Source of the DNA: CALFBG01 sp045110315
Lineage (GTDB): Bacteria; Bacteroidota; Bacteroidia; Chitinophagales; Saprospiraceae
Direction of reading: 5' to 3'
Length of the DNA stretch: 64,000 bases
NCBI GenBank assembly: GCA_045110315.1
Contig: JBGCFY010000074.1
Span: 1-64,000 of the forward strand
Below the pieces are notes generated by a model. It did no database searches. It was not told where the DNA came from and worked only from the letters and a program-made list of their open reading frames with translations. Positions within the stretch are counted from its first letter, which is position 1, and every line of letters starts with the position of its first letter. Shown one piece after another: positions 17,976 to 27,417 of the stretch. Made by a program: the position numbers and the translations under genes.

Positions 17976-18099
17976 CGTATGCGTTTGACTTGATCGTCAA
18001 GCAAATAATTTCAAAAACAACGAGGCGCTACGCCAAATTAAGGTTTGCCAATTTGATAGAATTTCAAACCTGCTTTAATAAAACTTCTAAGTTATTCTT

Positions 18100-19242
18100 A
18101 TGCAAATTGATAAGCTATTAGACCGAGCATTAAACATGGAATTTCTCAGTGCAGAGGAAGGTGTTTTTCTTTTTGAAAATGCTTCTACGGCGGCGCTCAT
18201 GCACGTTGGAAATAAAATGAGACAGCACCATGTACCGGGAAAGACTGTGACGTGGATCATTGATCGAAATTCTAATACCACGAATGTCTGTATTGCCAAT
18301 TGTAAGTTTTGTAATTTTTACCGTCGACCAAAACACGGCGAAGCTTACATTACTACGATTGAGGAATACAAACAAAAGATAGAAGAGACTTTTGGTTTCG
18401 GTGGGGAACAACTTTTGCTGCAAGGTGGACATCACCCCGATTTAGGGTTAAAATTTTACTGTGATTTATTTGCGGAATTAAAAAGTTTATATCCACAACT
18501 CAAGCTTCACGCTTTAGGACCACCAGAAATTGCGCACATTGCTAAATTGGAAAATGCAACGCACCACGAAGTACTCAAAGCATTGAAAGCATCCGGCTTA
18601 GACTCTTTGCCTGGCGCAGGGGCTGAAATCCTGAGTGATCGAGTACGCCGATTAATTTCTAAAGGCAAATGTGGTGGAAAAGAATGGTTAGATGTAATGC
18701 GCGCGGCGCACCAATTGCACTTGACTACTTCCGCTACAATGATGTTTGGACACATCGAAACGAATCTGGAGCGGATGCAGCACTTTGTGGATATTCGCCA
18801 AGTACAATCCGAAAAGCCAGCGGATGCTAAGGGGTTCCTCGCTTTTATTCCTTGGCCTTTTATGGATGAAGGAACCTTATTGAAAAAAATTAAACGCGCG
18901 AGAAATACTTGCACTGGAGATGAATACGTTCGGATGATCGCAATGAGTAGAATTATGTTGCCCAATATTGTCAATATCCAAGCTTCTTGGCTGACGGTCG
19001 GCAAACAAATTGCGCAGGTTTGTCTACACGCCGGAGCTAACGATTTTGGAAGTATTATGATTGAAGAAAATGTGGTTTCCGCCGCAGGAGCTTCTTTCCG
19101 CTTTACGGCAAACGGAATTCAAGAAGCCATTCGGGAAGCTGGTTTTAAAGCTCAACTCCGAAACCAAGAATATGATTTTAGAGAATTGCCCGAAAATATT
19201 GTTCAACAAAACTTGGACAAAGAAAAAATGATTGTAGATTAG
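18100..19242 (+). CDS. mqnC: cyclic dehypoxanthinyl futalosine synthase (radical SAM)
   Basis: 380-residue radical SAM enzyme of the futalosine route to menaquinone; it cyclises dehypoxanthine futalosine. The Fe4S4 cysteines are in NVCIANCKFCNFYRRP (CX3CX2C). GEQLLLQGGHHPDLGL and KLHALGPPEIAH are family motifs. GANDFGSIMIEENVVSAAG near the C-terminus is the signature that distinguishes MqnC from its paralogue MqnE. The length is standard. It is followed after only four bases by a purine nucleoside phosphorylase gene, so the two are surely co-transcribed. MqnA, MqnB, MqnD and MqnE are not in the window. Confidence 0.92.
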   Translation: MQIDKLLDRALNMEFLSAEEGVFLFENASTAALMHVGNKMRQHHVPGKTVTWIIDRNSNTTNVCIANCKFCNFYRRPKHGEAYITTIEEYKQKIEETFGFGGEQLLLQGGHHPDLGLKFYCDLFAELKSLYPQLKLHALGPPEIAHIAKLENATHHEVLKALKASGLDSLPGAGAEILSDRVRRLISKGKCGGKEWLDVMRAAHQLHLTTSATMMFGHIETNLERMQHFVDIRQVQSEKPADAKGFLAFIPWPFMDEGTLLKKIKRARNTCTGDEYVRMIAMSRIMLPNIVNIQASWLTVGKQIAQVCLHAGANDFGSIMIEENVVSAAGASFRFTANGIQEAIREAGFKAQLRNQEYDFRELPENIVQQNLDKEKMIVD

Positions 19243-19246
19243 ATTT

Positions 19247-20089
19247 ATGTTGTACGAACAAATTCAAGAGACGATTCATTTTATTCGAAGTAAAACAACT
19301 TCAACACCCCAAGAAGGTATTATTCTTGGAACGGGTTTAGGTAATCTGATCGAGGAAATTCAAATAGAAACGGAGATTGATTACGAAGATATTCCTCACT
19401 TCCCAAGATCAACAGTTAAAAGCCATCAGGGCAAATTAATTTTTGGCAAACTTGGAGGGAAAGCTGTGGTAGCCATGGCAGGTCGCTTTCATTATTATGA
19501 AGGTTACAGCATGAAACAAGTTACATTTCCGGTTCGCGTACTAAAGTTCTTAGGTGTCAATCGACTATTTATTTCTAACGTTTCGGGAAGCACCAACCCA
19601 GATTATTTGGCCGGAGATATTGTATTCGTTAAAGACCATATTAATTTTCAACCTGAAAATCCATTGCGGGGTATCAATGACGTCCGGCTAGGTCCTCGCT
19701 TTCCCGATATGCTCAAGACGTACGATCGTACATTGATTGAACAAGCTAAAAAAATAGCGCAGGAAGCTAATATTCGTTTTCACGAAGGTGTTTACTTTGC
19801 TTTGCAAGGACCTAATTTGGAAACGCCCGCAGAGTATAATTTTATTCACCGCGTTGGTGGCGATTTAGTAGGAATGTCTACCGTACCAGAAGTAATCGTT
19901 GCGAGACATTCTGGCATGGCAGTTTTTGTAGCGTCCGTCGTTTCCAACCAGTGTTATCCCATCGAAAGTATTACAGAAACAAGTATAGAAGAAGTCATCG
20001 AAGTAGCGCGCGTGGCAGAACCTAAACTGCGTTTGATTGTGAAAAGCTTAGTGACGGAAGTCGCTACGGAGGAAAATGACAAGTTTTAG
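19247..20089 (+). CDS. purine nucleoside phosphorylase (trimeric type)
   Basis: 280 residues, the length of trimeric PunA/XapA-type enzymes that split inosine/guanosine with phosphate into base and ribose-1-phosphate. Seen: GTGLGNLIEEI with the phosphate-binding glycine loop, FPRSTVKSHQGKLIFG, MAGRFHYYEGYSM, ALQGPNLETPAEYNF with the purine-contacting Glu, and MSTVPEVIVARHSGM. SVVSNQCYP holds an Asn at the base-specificity position, which predicts 6-oxopurines. It is tightly coupled to mqnC. Standard salvage is the default call; a role in removing hypoxanthine released by, or bound in, futalosine is a possibility raised by the context alone. Confidence 0.9.
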   Translation: MLYEQIQETIHFIRSKTTSTPQEGIILGTGLGNLIEEIQIETEIDYEDIPHFPRSTVKSHQGKLIFGKLGGKAVVAMAGRFHYYEGYSMKQVTFPVRVLKFLGVNRLFISNVSGSTNPDYLAGDIVFVKDHINFQPENPLRGINDVRLGPRFPDMLKTYDRTLIEQAKKIAQEANIRFHEGVYFALQGPNLETPAEYNFIHRVGGDLVGMSTVPEVIVARHSGMAVFVASVVSNQCYPIESITETSIEEVIEVARVAEPKLRLIVKSLVTEVATEENDKF

Positions 20090-20105
20090 AATAATAGATT
20101 TTCTT

Positions 20106-20113
20106 TACTTTTG
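20106..20113 (+). promoter_or_regulatory. candidate -7 box for uvrA
   Basis: TACTTTTG fits TAnnTTTG and would start transcription near 20120, 45 bases before the uvrA ATG. A clear -33 element is not seen. Confidence 0.4.
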
Positions 20114-20164
20114 CAAAATAATCAAAAACAACACGCACTTAAATTTTAGGATAGAAGGTGTTTA

Positions 20165-23059
20165 ATGGTTCACAAACATTCTAAACAGCTTCATGAAAAA
20201 ATGGCACAAAAATCCAGCATGGCAAAGAAAAAGAAGGCTTCAGGAGTAAACAATTTTATTGATGTTGTTGGAGCTAGGGTTCACAACTTGAAAAATGTAG
20301 ATGTCAGTATTCCTCGGAATCAACTCGTCGTGATTACGGGCATTAGCGGTAGTGGAAAATCTTCCTTGGCTTTTGATACCATTTATGCGGAAGGTCAGCG
20401 GCGCTACATGGAAACATTTACGGCTTATGCTCGACAGTTTATTGGAGAAATGGAACGACCAGACGTCGAGCAGATTACTGGTTTAAGCCCTGTAATTTCT
20501 ATTGAGCAAAAGACGACGGGGCGTAATCCTCGTTCTACAGTTGGCACCATCACAGAGATTTATGACTTTATGCGATTACTCTTCGCAAGAGTTGGAGACG
20601 CCTACGCCTACACCACGGGTAAGAAAATGGTCAAGTTCAATGAAGATCAGATTAACGAACATTTACAAAGCAATTTTAAAAATAAAAAAATACTTATACT
20701 GGCACCTTTGGTTAGAGGTCGGAAAGGACATTACCGTGAGTTGTTTGATCAAATTAGAAAACAAGGTTATACCAAGGTGCGTGTTGATGAGGAGATTTTA
20801 GACATCGTTCCTTCCATGCAATTGGATCGCTATAAAGTACATGATATTGAAGTCGTTATCGATCGAATAAAAGTACAAAAAGATCGGAATGACCGCCTTG
20901 CACAATCTGTTGGAACCGCCCTGAAAATGGGTAATGGTTTGATCATGATTATGGATAATGATACTGGTGTCGTTACTCCTTTTAGTAAGCATCTGATGGA
21001 TACCGAAACGGGACTTTCTTACGAAGAACCTTCTCCAAATGCATTTTCTTTTAACTCGCCTTATGGTGCTTGCCCTGCGTGTAAAGGTTTAGGGGAAGTT
21101 CAGAAAGTAGATCTAGATAAAGTCATTCCTGACGATAAAAAAAGTATCAATAAACAAGGGATCTTGCCTTTCGGGGAGGTACGAGAAAATCTTACCTTCA
21201 AACAATTGCGCGCGATTGCTAAGAAATATAAATTTACTTTTTCAACGCCAGTTAAAGATATACCCAAAGAAGCGTTAAAAATTATTTTGTACGGTGGCAA
21301 TGATAAATTTGCCGTCAACATGAATTACAGTAAAAATGATTTTACTTACAATTTGGCGTACGATGGTTTGACGAATATGCTATTGCGTTGGTACAAAGAT
21401 TCTAGCTCTGAAAAAATCAGGCGTTGGGCGGAAGACTTTTTGACCATTGATACTTGTGAGGCTTGCCAAGGTCAGCGGTTAAAAAAAGAATCTCGGCACT
21501 TCAAAATTCAAGAAAAAAATATTTCTGAATTAGCGCTCATGGATATCAAAGAGCTTGCCTTTTGGATGCAAGACCTAGAGGGAAGTATGGAAGGACGAAA
21601 AGCCTTGATCGCTAAAGATGTGCTAAAAGAAATTCGCTTGCGGCTCGGGTTTTTACTGCACGTCGGTTTAGATTATCTAGCACTCAATCGTCCGGCTAGA
21701 ACCTTGTCAGGGGGAGAGTCACAACGGATTCGCTTGGCAACGCAAATTGGCTCTCAGTTGACCGGAATTACGTATATCTTGGACGAACCAAGTATTGGTC
21801 TTCACCAACGAGACAATCAGCGATTGATCGAAGCGTTACGGGAATTGACGGATATTGGAAATACGGTTTTGGTCGTAGAGCACGATAAGGACATCATGAT
21901 GGCTTCTGATTATATTATTGATTTAGGACCAGGAGCAGGGAAGTTGGGCGGTGCGTTGGTCGCAGCGGGTAAGCCTAAAGATTTTTTGAAAAAGAAAACG
22001 TTAACGTCCGACTACCTTAAGGCAAGGAAAAAGATCGAAGTTCCAAAAGAACGGAGGAAAGGAAGGGGGGAACATTTAGAATTGAAAGGTGCAACGGGGA
22101 ATAACCTGAAAAATGTTTCCATCAAAATTCCGCTCGGTACATTTTGCTGCGTTACGGGAGTTTCGGGAAGTGGAAAATCTACTTTGATCAACGAAACACT
22201 TTACCCTATTCTGCGCCAACATTTTTATAAAAGTCGTAAAAAACCTTTAGCTTATAAAGAAATTAAAGGCCTCGAACATATCGATAAAGTAATCGAAATT
22301 GATCAGTCACCTATCGGTCGAACACCACGCTCTAATCCTGCGACTTATACAGGACTTTTTACAGACATTCGAAAGATATTTGCCGTACTGCCAGAAGCTA
22401 AAATTCGGGGCTACAAAATGGGACGTTTTTCTTTTAACGTCAAGGGCGGACGTTGTGAAGAATGCCAAGGTGCTGGAAAGCGTGTAATTGAAATGAATTT
22501 CTTACCAGATGTACAAGTCGATTGTGAGCAATGCATGGGACGGCGTTATAATCGAGAAACGCTGGAGATTCTTTACAAAGGAAGATCGATCAATGATGTA
22601 CTCAGTATGACGGTCAGCGAAGCTGTTATATTTTTTGAAAATATTCCTACGATTCATCGTAAAATAAAAACACTAGAAGATGTTGGTCTGGGATACATCA
22701 CACTGGGGCAGCAAGCAACGACACTTTCTGGCGGAGAAGCGCAACGGGTAAAATTATCAGAAGAACTCTCCAAACGAGATACCGGAAGAACGATGTATAT
22801 CCTCGATGAACCTACGACGGGACTACATTTCGAAGATATTCAACAATTGCTGCGGGTGCTCAACAAATTAGTCGATAAAGGAAATACGATAATCATTATT
22901 GAACATAATATGGATGTCATCAAAGTAGCAGATTATATTATTGACATTGGATTGGAAGGTGGTCAACGGGGAGGAGAAGTTCTATGTGCAGGAACGCCAG
23001 AAAAAATAGCTAAACATAAAGAAAGTCATACCGGTACTTTCTTAAAATTAGAGTTATAA
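20165..23059 (+). CDS. uvrA: excinuclease ABC subunit A
   Basis: 964-residue DNA damage-recognition ATPase of nucleotide excision repair. Two ABC modules are seen: Walker A GISGSGKSSLAFD with signature LSGGESQRIRLA in the first, and GVSGSGKSTLINET with LSGGEAQRVKLS in the second. The UvrB-binding and insertion regions follow the first Walker A (ETFTAYARQFIGEMERPDV onward). Zinc fingers are CPACKGLG...CEACQGQR and CEECQGAG...CEQCMGRR. About 30 lysine-rich N-terminal residues precede the conserved IDVVGARVHNLKNVDV; a start at one of the internal Met codons (residues 13 or 19) is possible. It is a canonical UvrA, not the short UvrA2 form. Confidence 0.97.
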   Translation: MVHKHSKQLHEKMAQKSSMAKKKKASGVNNFIDVVGARVHNLKNVDVSIPRNQLVVITGISGSGKSSLAFDTIYAEGQRRYMETFTAYARQFIGEMERPDVEQITGLSPVISIEQKTTGRNPRSTVGTITEIYDFMRLLFARVGDAYAYTTGKKMVKFNEDQINEHLQSNFKNKKILILAPLVRGRKGHYRELFDQIRKQGYTKVRVDEEILDIVPSMQLDRYKVHDIEVVIDRIKVQKDRNDRLAQSVGTALKMGNGLIMIMDNDTGVVTPFSKHLMDTETGLSYEEPSPNAFSFNSPYGACPACKGLGEVQKVDLDKVIPDDKKSINKQGILPFGEVRENLTFKQLRAIAKKYKFTFSTPVKDIPKEALKIILYGGNDKFAVNMNYSKNDFTYNLAYDGLTNMLLRWYKDSSSEKIRRWAEDFLTIDTCEACQGQRLKKESRHFKIQEKNISELALMDIKELAFWMQDLEGSMEGRKALIAKDVLKEIRLRLGFLLHVGLDYLALNRPARTLSGGESQRIRLATQIGSQLTGITYILDEPSIGLHQRDNQRLIEALRELTDIGNTVLVVEHDKDIMMASDYIIDLGPGAGKLGGALVAAGKPKDFLKKKTLTSDYLKARKKIEVPKERRKGRGEHLELKGATGNNLKNVSIKIPLGTFCCVTGVSGSGKSTLINETLYPILRQHFYKSRKKPLAYKEIKGLEHIDKVIEIDQSPIGRTPRSNPATYTGLFTDIRKIFAVLPEAKIRGYKMGRFSFNVKGGRCEECQGAGKRVIEMNFLPDVQVDCEQCMGRRYNRETLEILYKGRSINDVLSMTVSEAVIFFENIPTIHRKIKTLEDVGLGYITLGQQATTLSGGEAQRVKLSEELSKRDTGRTMYILDEPTTGLHFEDIQQLLRVLNKLVDKGNTIIIIEHNMDVIKVADYIIDIGLEGGQRGGEVLCAGTPEKIAKHKESHTGTFLKLEL

Positions 23060-23383
23060 AGATCAGTGCAAAATTAATTTACGATTAAACTGGTCTTAGT
23101 ACTTAAGCTTTTGGACTAGCTAAATTTGTCTATTCTGACTAATTAATGAGCTTTTACGTATGTGCTTACCGCAAAATTCCTTATTTTGAGAGGGTTGTGA
23201 TAGAAAGACTGAATTTGAACACTCAGAGAAATCAACGGTTATACTGGGGAAATGCCTACTGTTGCAGTTATTTTCGTCAACGAAATTTCAAACGAGCACA
23301 ATTATTTGGGAAAAGAGGTTCATCTAAACAACACAAGTAAGAGCTTGCTATTGGTAAATGTGATTTTTTAGTAAAACAAACTT
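23060..23383. other. intergenic region without recognised features
   Basis: 324 bases between uvrA and the GH3 gene. Only short open frames of up to 64 codons, without family resemblance, and no convincing terminator or promoter. Confidence 0.5.
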
Positions 23384-24910
23384 GTGAGAAAGTCAATTAA
23401 TAAAATATTCGCCTGGTATTTTTCGCAACGTATGAAGCGGATTGAACATTTTATGAAATATCCTCATAAAGTACAAGAAGCACTACTCTTCCAGTTGTTA
23501 AAAACAGCAAAAAATACTGAATGGGGAAAACGATTCGATTATGCAAGCATCAAATCCTACGATGCTTTCGCAGAAAATGTTCCAATACAAGATTATGAAA
23601 GTTTGAAGCCTTACATCAATCGTATGATGCATGGTGAAAAAGATATACTTTGGAACGGCAGCATACGCTGGTTTTCCAAATCCTCTGGTACAACAAGTGA
23701 TCGGAGTAAATTTATTCCTATTTCTAGTCAAAACTTACGGACTTGCCACATTCGCGGTACTTGGGATACGATGAATTTGGTTTACCAAAATAACCCAAAA
23801 GCACGACAGTTTGAATGCAAAAGTTTGTTAATGGGAGGAAGCTTATCGCAATTTGATCCGTACCCTAAAACACGAATTGGAGACGTTTCGGCGATCATGA
23901 TACATCAAATGCCATTTGTAGGACGTCCCTTTTTTACGCCGGATTTAGAAACGGCTTTGATGGATAATTGGGAGGATAAGATTAGCCAGATGGCAGAAAT
24001 TGTGAGTAAAGAGCGCAAAATGGTTATGATTGGTGGCGTTCCTACTTGGACCATCGTTTTGTTTAGACGTATTTTAGAAATTACGGGAAAGTCCAATATG
24101 TTGGAAGTCTGGCCCGAATTGGAAGTATATATTCACGGTGGCGTAAGCTTTATTCCGTACCGCGAACAATTTCAAGAGCTATTGCCTTCTCCCGACCTTC
24201 GATATATGGAGATTTATAATGCAACAGAAGGATATTTTGCCATCCAGAACGATTTGAATAGTAATGACCTTTTATTACTTCTAGATAATGGAATTTACTA
24301 CGAATTCTTGCCGATGGAAGAATGGCACCAAGAAAACCCTAAAGCTATTCCGCTCCACGCCGTAGAGGTTGGGAAAAACTACGCGATGGTCATCAGTACC
24401 AATAGTGGATTGTGGCGCTACGTACCCGGAGATACGATTTGCTTCACTTCTACAAGTCCTTACAAAATAGTTATTACTGGTCGGACCAAACAATTTGTCA
24501 ATGCTTTTGGAGAAGAAGTGATTGTAGCAAATACGGATATGGCTTTATCAAAGACCTGTCAACAGCTTAACGCTAAAATTCGGGAATACACCGTTGCTCC
24601 AATTTATTTTAGCGGTAGCGACAAAGGTGGACACGAATGGATTGTAGAGTTTGAAAAAGCACCAGAAGATGTAGATAAATTTAACGAACTCCTTGACGAA
24701 AACCTACAAGGCATCAATTCTGATTATGAAGCCAAACGATTCAAAAGTCTGGCATTAGAAAGACTACGCTTGCATTTAGCTCCCAAGGGGACTTTTCACG
24801 GATGGTTGAAATCTAAAGGGAAATACGGTGGACAGAGCAAAGTACCTCGTTTGTCCAATCATCGAGAATACCTAGAAGAAATTTTGAGCTTAATACAAAA
24901 AGGCGCATAA
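23384..24910 (+). CDS. GH3 family acyl-acid amido synthetase-like protein
   Basis: 508-residue ANL-superfamily enzyme of the GH3 auxin-responsive promoter family (PF03321). Plant members adenylate a carboxylic acid and ligate it to an amino acid; the substrates of bacterial homologues are not known. Seen: the nucleotide loop WFSKSSGTTSDRSKFIPIS, YNATEGYFAIQND (adenine/acyl pocket), LWRYVPGDTICF and GRTKQFVNAFGEEVI, which together make up the AMP-binding and hinge motifs. The start is GTG (gtgagaaagtca); the helical N-terminus WYFSQRMKRIEHFMKYP is typical of bacterial GH3 proteins. It is monocistronic. A C-rich/G-rich hairpin follows. Confidence 0.88.
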   Translation: MRKSINKIFAWYFSQRMKRIEHFMKYPHKVQEALLFQLLKTAKNTEWGKRFDYASIKSYDAFAENVPIQDYESLKPYINRMMHGEKDILWNGSIRWFSKSSGTTSDRSKFIPISSQNLRTCHIRGTWDTMNLVYQNNPKARQFECKSLLMGGSLSQFDPYPKTRIGDVSAIMIHQMPFVGRPFFTPDLETALMDNWEDKISQMAEIVSKERKMVMIGGVPTWTIVLFRRILEITGKSNMLEVWPELEVYIHGGVSFIPYREQFQELLPSPDLRYMEIYNATEGYFAIQNDLNSNDLLLLLDNGIYYEFLPMEEWHQENPKAIPLHAVEVGKNYAMVISTNSGLWRYVPGDTICFTSTSPYKIVITGRTKQFVNAFGEEVIVANTDMALSKTCQQLNAKIREYTVAPIYFSGSDKGGHEWIVEFEKAPEDVDKFNELLDENLQGINSDYEAKRFKSLALERLRLHLAPKGTFHGWLKSKGKYGGQSKVPRLSNHREYLEEILSLIQKGA

Positions 24911-24913
24911 AAA

Positions 24914-24945
24914 AATTCCCCCTCCAAACCTCTAAGGAGGGGGAC
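24914..24945. terminator. hairpin after the GH3 gene
   Basis: ccccctcc (24918-24925) pairs with ggaggggg (24936-24943). The run of A/T lies on the 5' side (aaaaaatt), so a classic U-tract exists only for minus-strand transcription; termination of the GH3 transcript is plausible but not proven. Confidence 0.45.
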
Positions 24946-25042
24946 TACATCCCAAAAACAGATTCGTTCTTAATCTTTGGAAGATGCCAATTCCTACGCA
25001 TAGAATTGTACATCTATCCAAGAAAGGACTCTGTTCAACTTT

Positions 25043-25356
25043 GTGTCTACTCAGTAGACACGTAACTTGCATCATCCATTGTAGGATGGAAAAATCATGA
25101 GATTATAACTGTTAATTGCATCAGTTCAACTTGTCTCTTCCCTTCTGATTGTTGTATTCGGTTTAGGTATTCTGCTCAATAATACGCAGTGTGCCTATTG
25201 CGGTACAAAAACCAAGATTCACGTTTCGCATAATGCTTTACTCAGGGGAATTACTTCCCGTACACAGTAGTGCAGGCAACTATGATATGTTCAACTTCAA
25301 AAAGCCTGCGGTGTTTAATCCTGTTAGTATAAGTTGCACCTTATCTAACATATCAT
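25043..25356. other. hairpin-rich non-coding stretch in a 1.1-kb intergenic region
   Basis: Bases 25043-25050 and 25054-25061 form a perfect 8-bp stem (gtgtctac/gtagacac). Bases 25282-25297 and 25330-25356 form a two-part stem (atgatatgtt/aacatatcat plus caactt/aagttg). The string gttcaactt recurs near 25034, 25123 and 25290. Short frames here have no family resemblance. It could be a decayed element or an unrecognised RNA; the rest of 24946-26013 holds a family 2 copy and a terminator. Confidence 0.35.
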
Positions 25357-25500
25357 CAAACTCGTTTCTCACAGTAAGCTATTAAAAGGAAAATCACTTT
25401 TAAGCAAAATGGCAGTGTTGATCATTTGTTGAATGATTAGCATCAACAAAAAATGGAACAATGCACTAAGTTATTATCAAAGCTTTTTTGAGCTACTTAA

Positions 25501-25652
25501 GTAAGTACCAATACAAATTATTTTGCTTATTAACTTGCATCATCTTTTGAACAGTCTCTTCGTTACTCAAAGCCTTAGCTCGGTTTTCGCGCCTTGATGC
25601 TGATCAAAGTCTAACACAATTTAGTGTTGATACAATTTTATCTTAGCACTTA
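25501..25652. mobile_element. family 2 miniature element (152 bp)
   Basis: The left end gtaagtaccaatacaaatta pairs with the right end (ttttatcttagcactta). The interior has agtctcttcgttactcaaagcc and ggttttcgcgcctt, shared with copies near 33727 and 42871. No coding capacity; the inverted ends and dispersed intergenic copies suggest a MITE-like element. Confidence 0.7.
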
Positions 25653-25942
25653 GCCGCTCAATGTTACTGAGATAAGTACTTGAAATAATATTATTACTAT
25701 CGGTTTAGGACTTAAAGTCGTGCGCAGAATTGATTTTATCTTTATGAAGGATAATCAATTTAAGCGTTAACTTAATTACGGTGGGTTTGTGGGATGTTAT
25801 GATAGAGAGGACAAAATTTGTGCCAATCATATTGCAAATATATAATATATAATCAAAAATCCAAGGACTTTAATCAGGTATTTTCAAAAGGAGATTAGAT
25901 TGGCGCTTACCGGCAGATCAATTTATTTAAAGACGCATATAA

Positions 25943-25985
25943 GAAAAGCTGGTACAAAATATATTTTGCACCAGCTTTTCTTTAA
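25943..25985. terminator. strong bidirectional terminator next to the TPR gene
   Basis: An 18-bp stem with one mismatch (gaaaagctggtacaaaat with attttgcaccagcttttc, 25943-25980) and a 2-base centre. A-rich and T-rich flanks allow termination of the minus-strand TPR transcript, whose stop is 33 bases away. Confidence 0.75.
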
Positions 25986-26013
25986 TTATAGTCAATTTTT
26001 CGGGTGATTAAGT

Positions 26014-27417
26014 TTATGCGCGATAGGATTGGATGAGATGAATTACTTCGGGATCTCCTTCTACTTCTGGCACTAAATCGAATAAGGATTCGTGCATATT
26101 ATAATTTTCTAATAAAGCGGATTGTAGTAAACTTAAAGCTTCTTGCCGATGACCTAACATAAATTCACAGGCGGTGCGACAATATAAAAGTTCTACGCCA
26201 ATGGAGTAGATTTCTGCTTCTTCGAGTACGAGTAATGCTTCGTGCAACGAACCAACATCCATTAGAAAACTAGCGTACTGAATCCAATACTTTGTAGTTT
26301 CAGGGGCAGTATCAGCCGCTTTCTTGAAAAGTTGTTTTGCCTGCTGCTCATCATCAATTTGATAATAAACCTCCGCTAGCGCAGCAATATATTCTTCTCG
26401 TTTGCCTTCCAGGTTCAATGCTTTTTGGTAGGCATGAATGGCGCTTTTCCATTTCTTTTCTTTGACATAACATTCTCCCATTCGGTAATAAGCCAAGTCG
26501 TTGGCAGGATTTAGAAGAATGGCTTCTTTATAAAAAGATTTTGCCGTAGTTATTTCTGACAAAAATTCGTGGCACTGACCGATATTGTACAAAAAGTCGC
26601 TATCTGGTTCAAAAAACTCTAATGCTTCGTTATAGCATTTTAATGCCTTGTGGTATTGCTTATCGCGTAAACAGATTTCTCCACAATCCCGATACGCAAA
26701 TTCAAATTTTTCGTTGATGATGTAGGCATACTCAAATGCTTCGATGGCATCTTCGTATCGTTCCAGACAAGCATAAGCGTGACCTAGGTTGTACCAAGCG
26801 ATATAAGAGTAAGGATCTTGATCGATAAGATAATTATGTAGCTTAACGCTTTGTTGGTACTTTGCTGACAGTTCGACACTAAGCCACACTCTTTCCAAAG
26901 CTACGCTATTCTTAGGATTAGCTAATAAGGCGTCCTCTAGAGAACGGAACATCTTATCGAAATCTTCTAAATTTTCGTGAATGTGTGCTTCTAGCATCAA
27001 AACTTCACTAAGTTCTTCTTTATCTAATTTCCCTTTTAGGGCTTGAAGTAATTCAAAAGCTTCATCGTAATTACCCAAAGAGCAAAGCGCTTCTGCCTTG
27101 AATAGAAAAATTTCTAATTCTGAAGGAGATAATATTTCGGCATGTTCTAAACAAGCAATTGCTTGATAAGCACATTTTTTTTCAATTAACAACTGCGCCT
27201 TCCGAATGTAAAACTCGGTGGAGTAGCTGTATTGAAGGAGGGCATATTCAATCACTTCGATGGCCTTGTCAAGCTGAGATTCCATTTCATAATGGTCAAT
27301 TAGCTCTAAGAAAGCCTTTTTCTCAAGGAAACCTACTGTCCCTTTTTGTGACATAGCCTCGTACTCAGAAACTAGGTGTTTGAGCATATGTTTGTCTTTA
27401 AAATTGTGCTGTTCCAT
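26014..27417 (-). CDS. tetratricopeptide repeat protein
   Basis: 467 residues made almost wholly of TPR units (about eleven), e.g. AWYNLGHAYACLERYEDAIEAFEYA, FLYNIGQCHEFLSEITTAKSFYKEA and AYYRMGECYVKEKKWKSAIHAYQKAL (each a 34-residue unit quoted in part). There is no signal peptide or membrane segment, so it is probably a cytoplasmic scaffold. The N-terminus (HNFKDKHMLKHLVSEYEAMS) is charged and helical. It is monocistronic, with a strong terminator after the stop. Proteins of this layout are common in Bacteroidota and generally lack an assigned role; I do not assign one. Confidence 0.85.
   Translation of the reverse strand: MEQHNFKDKHMLKHLVSEYEAMSQKGTVGFLEKKAFLELIDHYEMESQLDKAIEVIEYALLQYSYSTEFYIRKAQLLIEKKCAYQAIACLEHAEILSPSELEIFLFKAEALCSLGNYDEAFELLQALKGKLDKEELSEVLMLEAHIHENLEDFDKMFRSLEDALLANPKNSVALERVWLSVELSAKYQQSVKLHNYLIDQDPYSYIAWYNLGHAYACLERYEDAIEAFEYAYIINEKFEFAYRDCGEICLRDKQYHKALKCYNEALEFFEPDSDFLYNIGQCHEFLSEITTAKSFYKEAILLNPANDLAYYRMGECYVKEKKWKSAIHAYQKALNLEGKREEYIAALAEVYYQIDDEQQAKQLFKKAADTAPETTKYWIQYASFLMDVGSLHEALLVLEEAEIYSIGVELLYCRTACEFMLGHRQEALSLLQSALLENYNMHESLFDLVPEVEGDPEVIHLIQSYRA

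Noticed and set aside
18100..19242. MqnE (aminofutalosine synthase) as the alternative radical SAM call
   Set aside because: The GANDFGSIMIEENVVSAAG segment and the single radical SAM layout match MqnC better.
23146..23340. 64-codon frame between uvrA and GH3
   Set aside because: Cys/Arg/Tyr-rich product, no motif, no promoter or start context.
25191..25385. Frame with a CAYCG string in another frame nearby, suggestive of a zinc ribbon or HNH-type nuclease fragment
   Set aside because: Only one CxxC, no second pair or catalytic histidine context, interrupted by stops; too weak to call a pseudogene.
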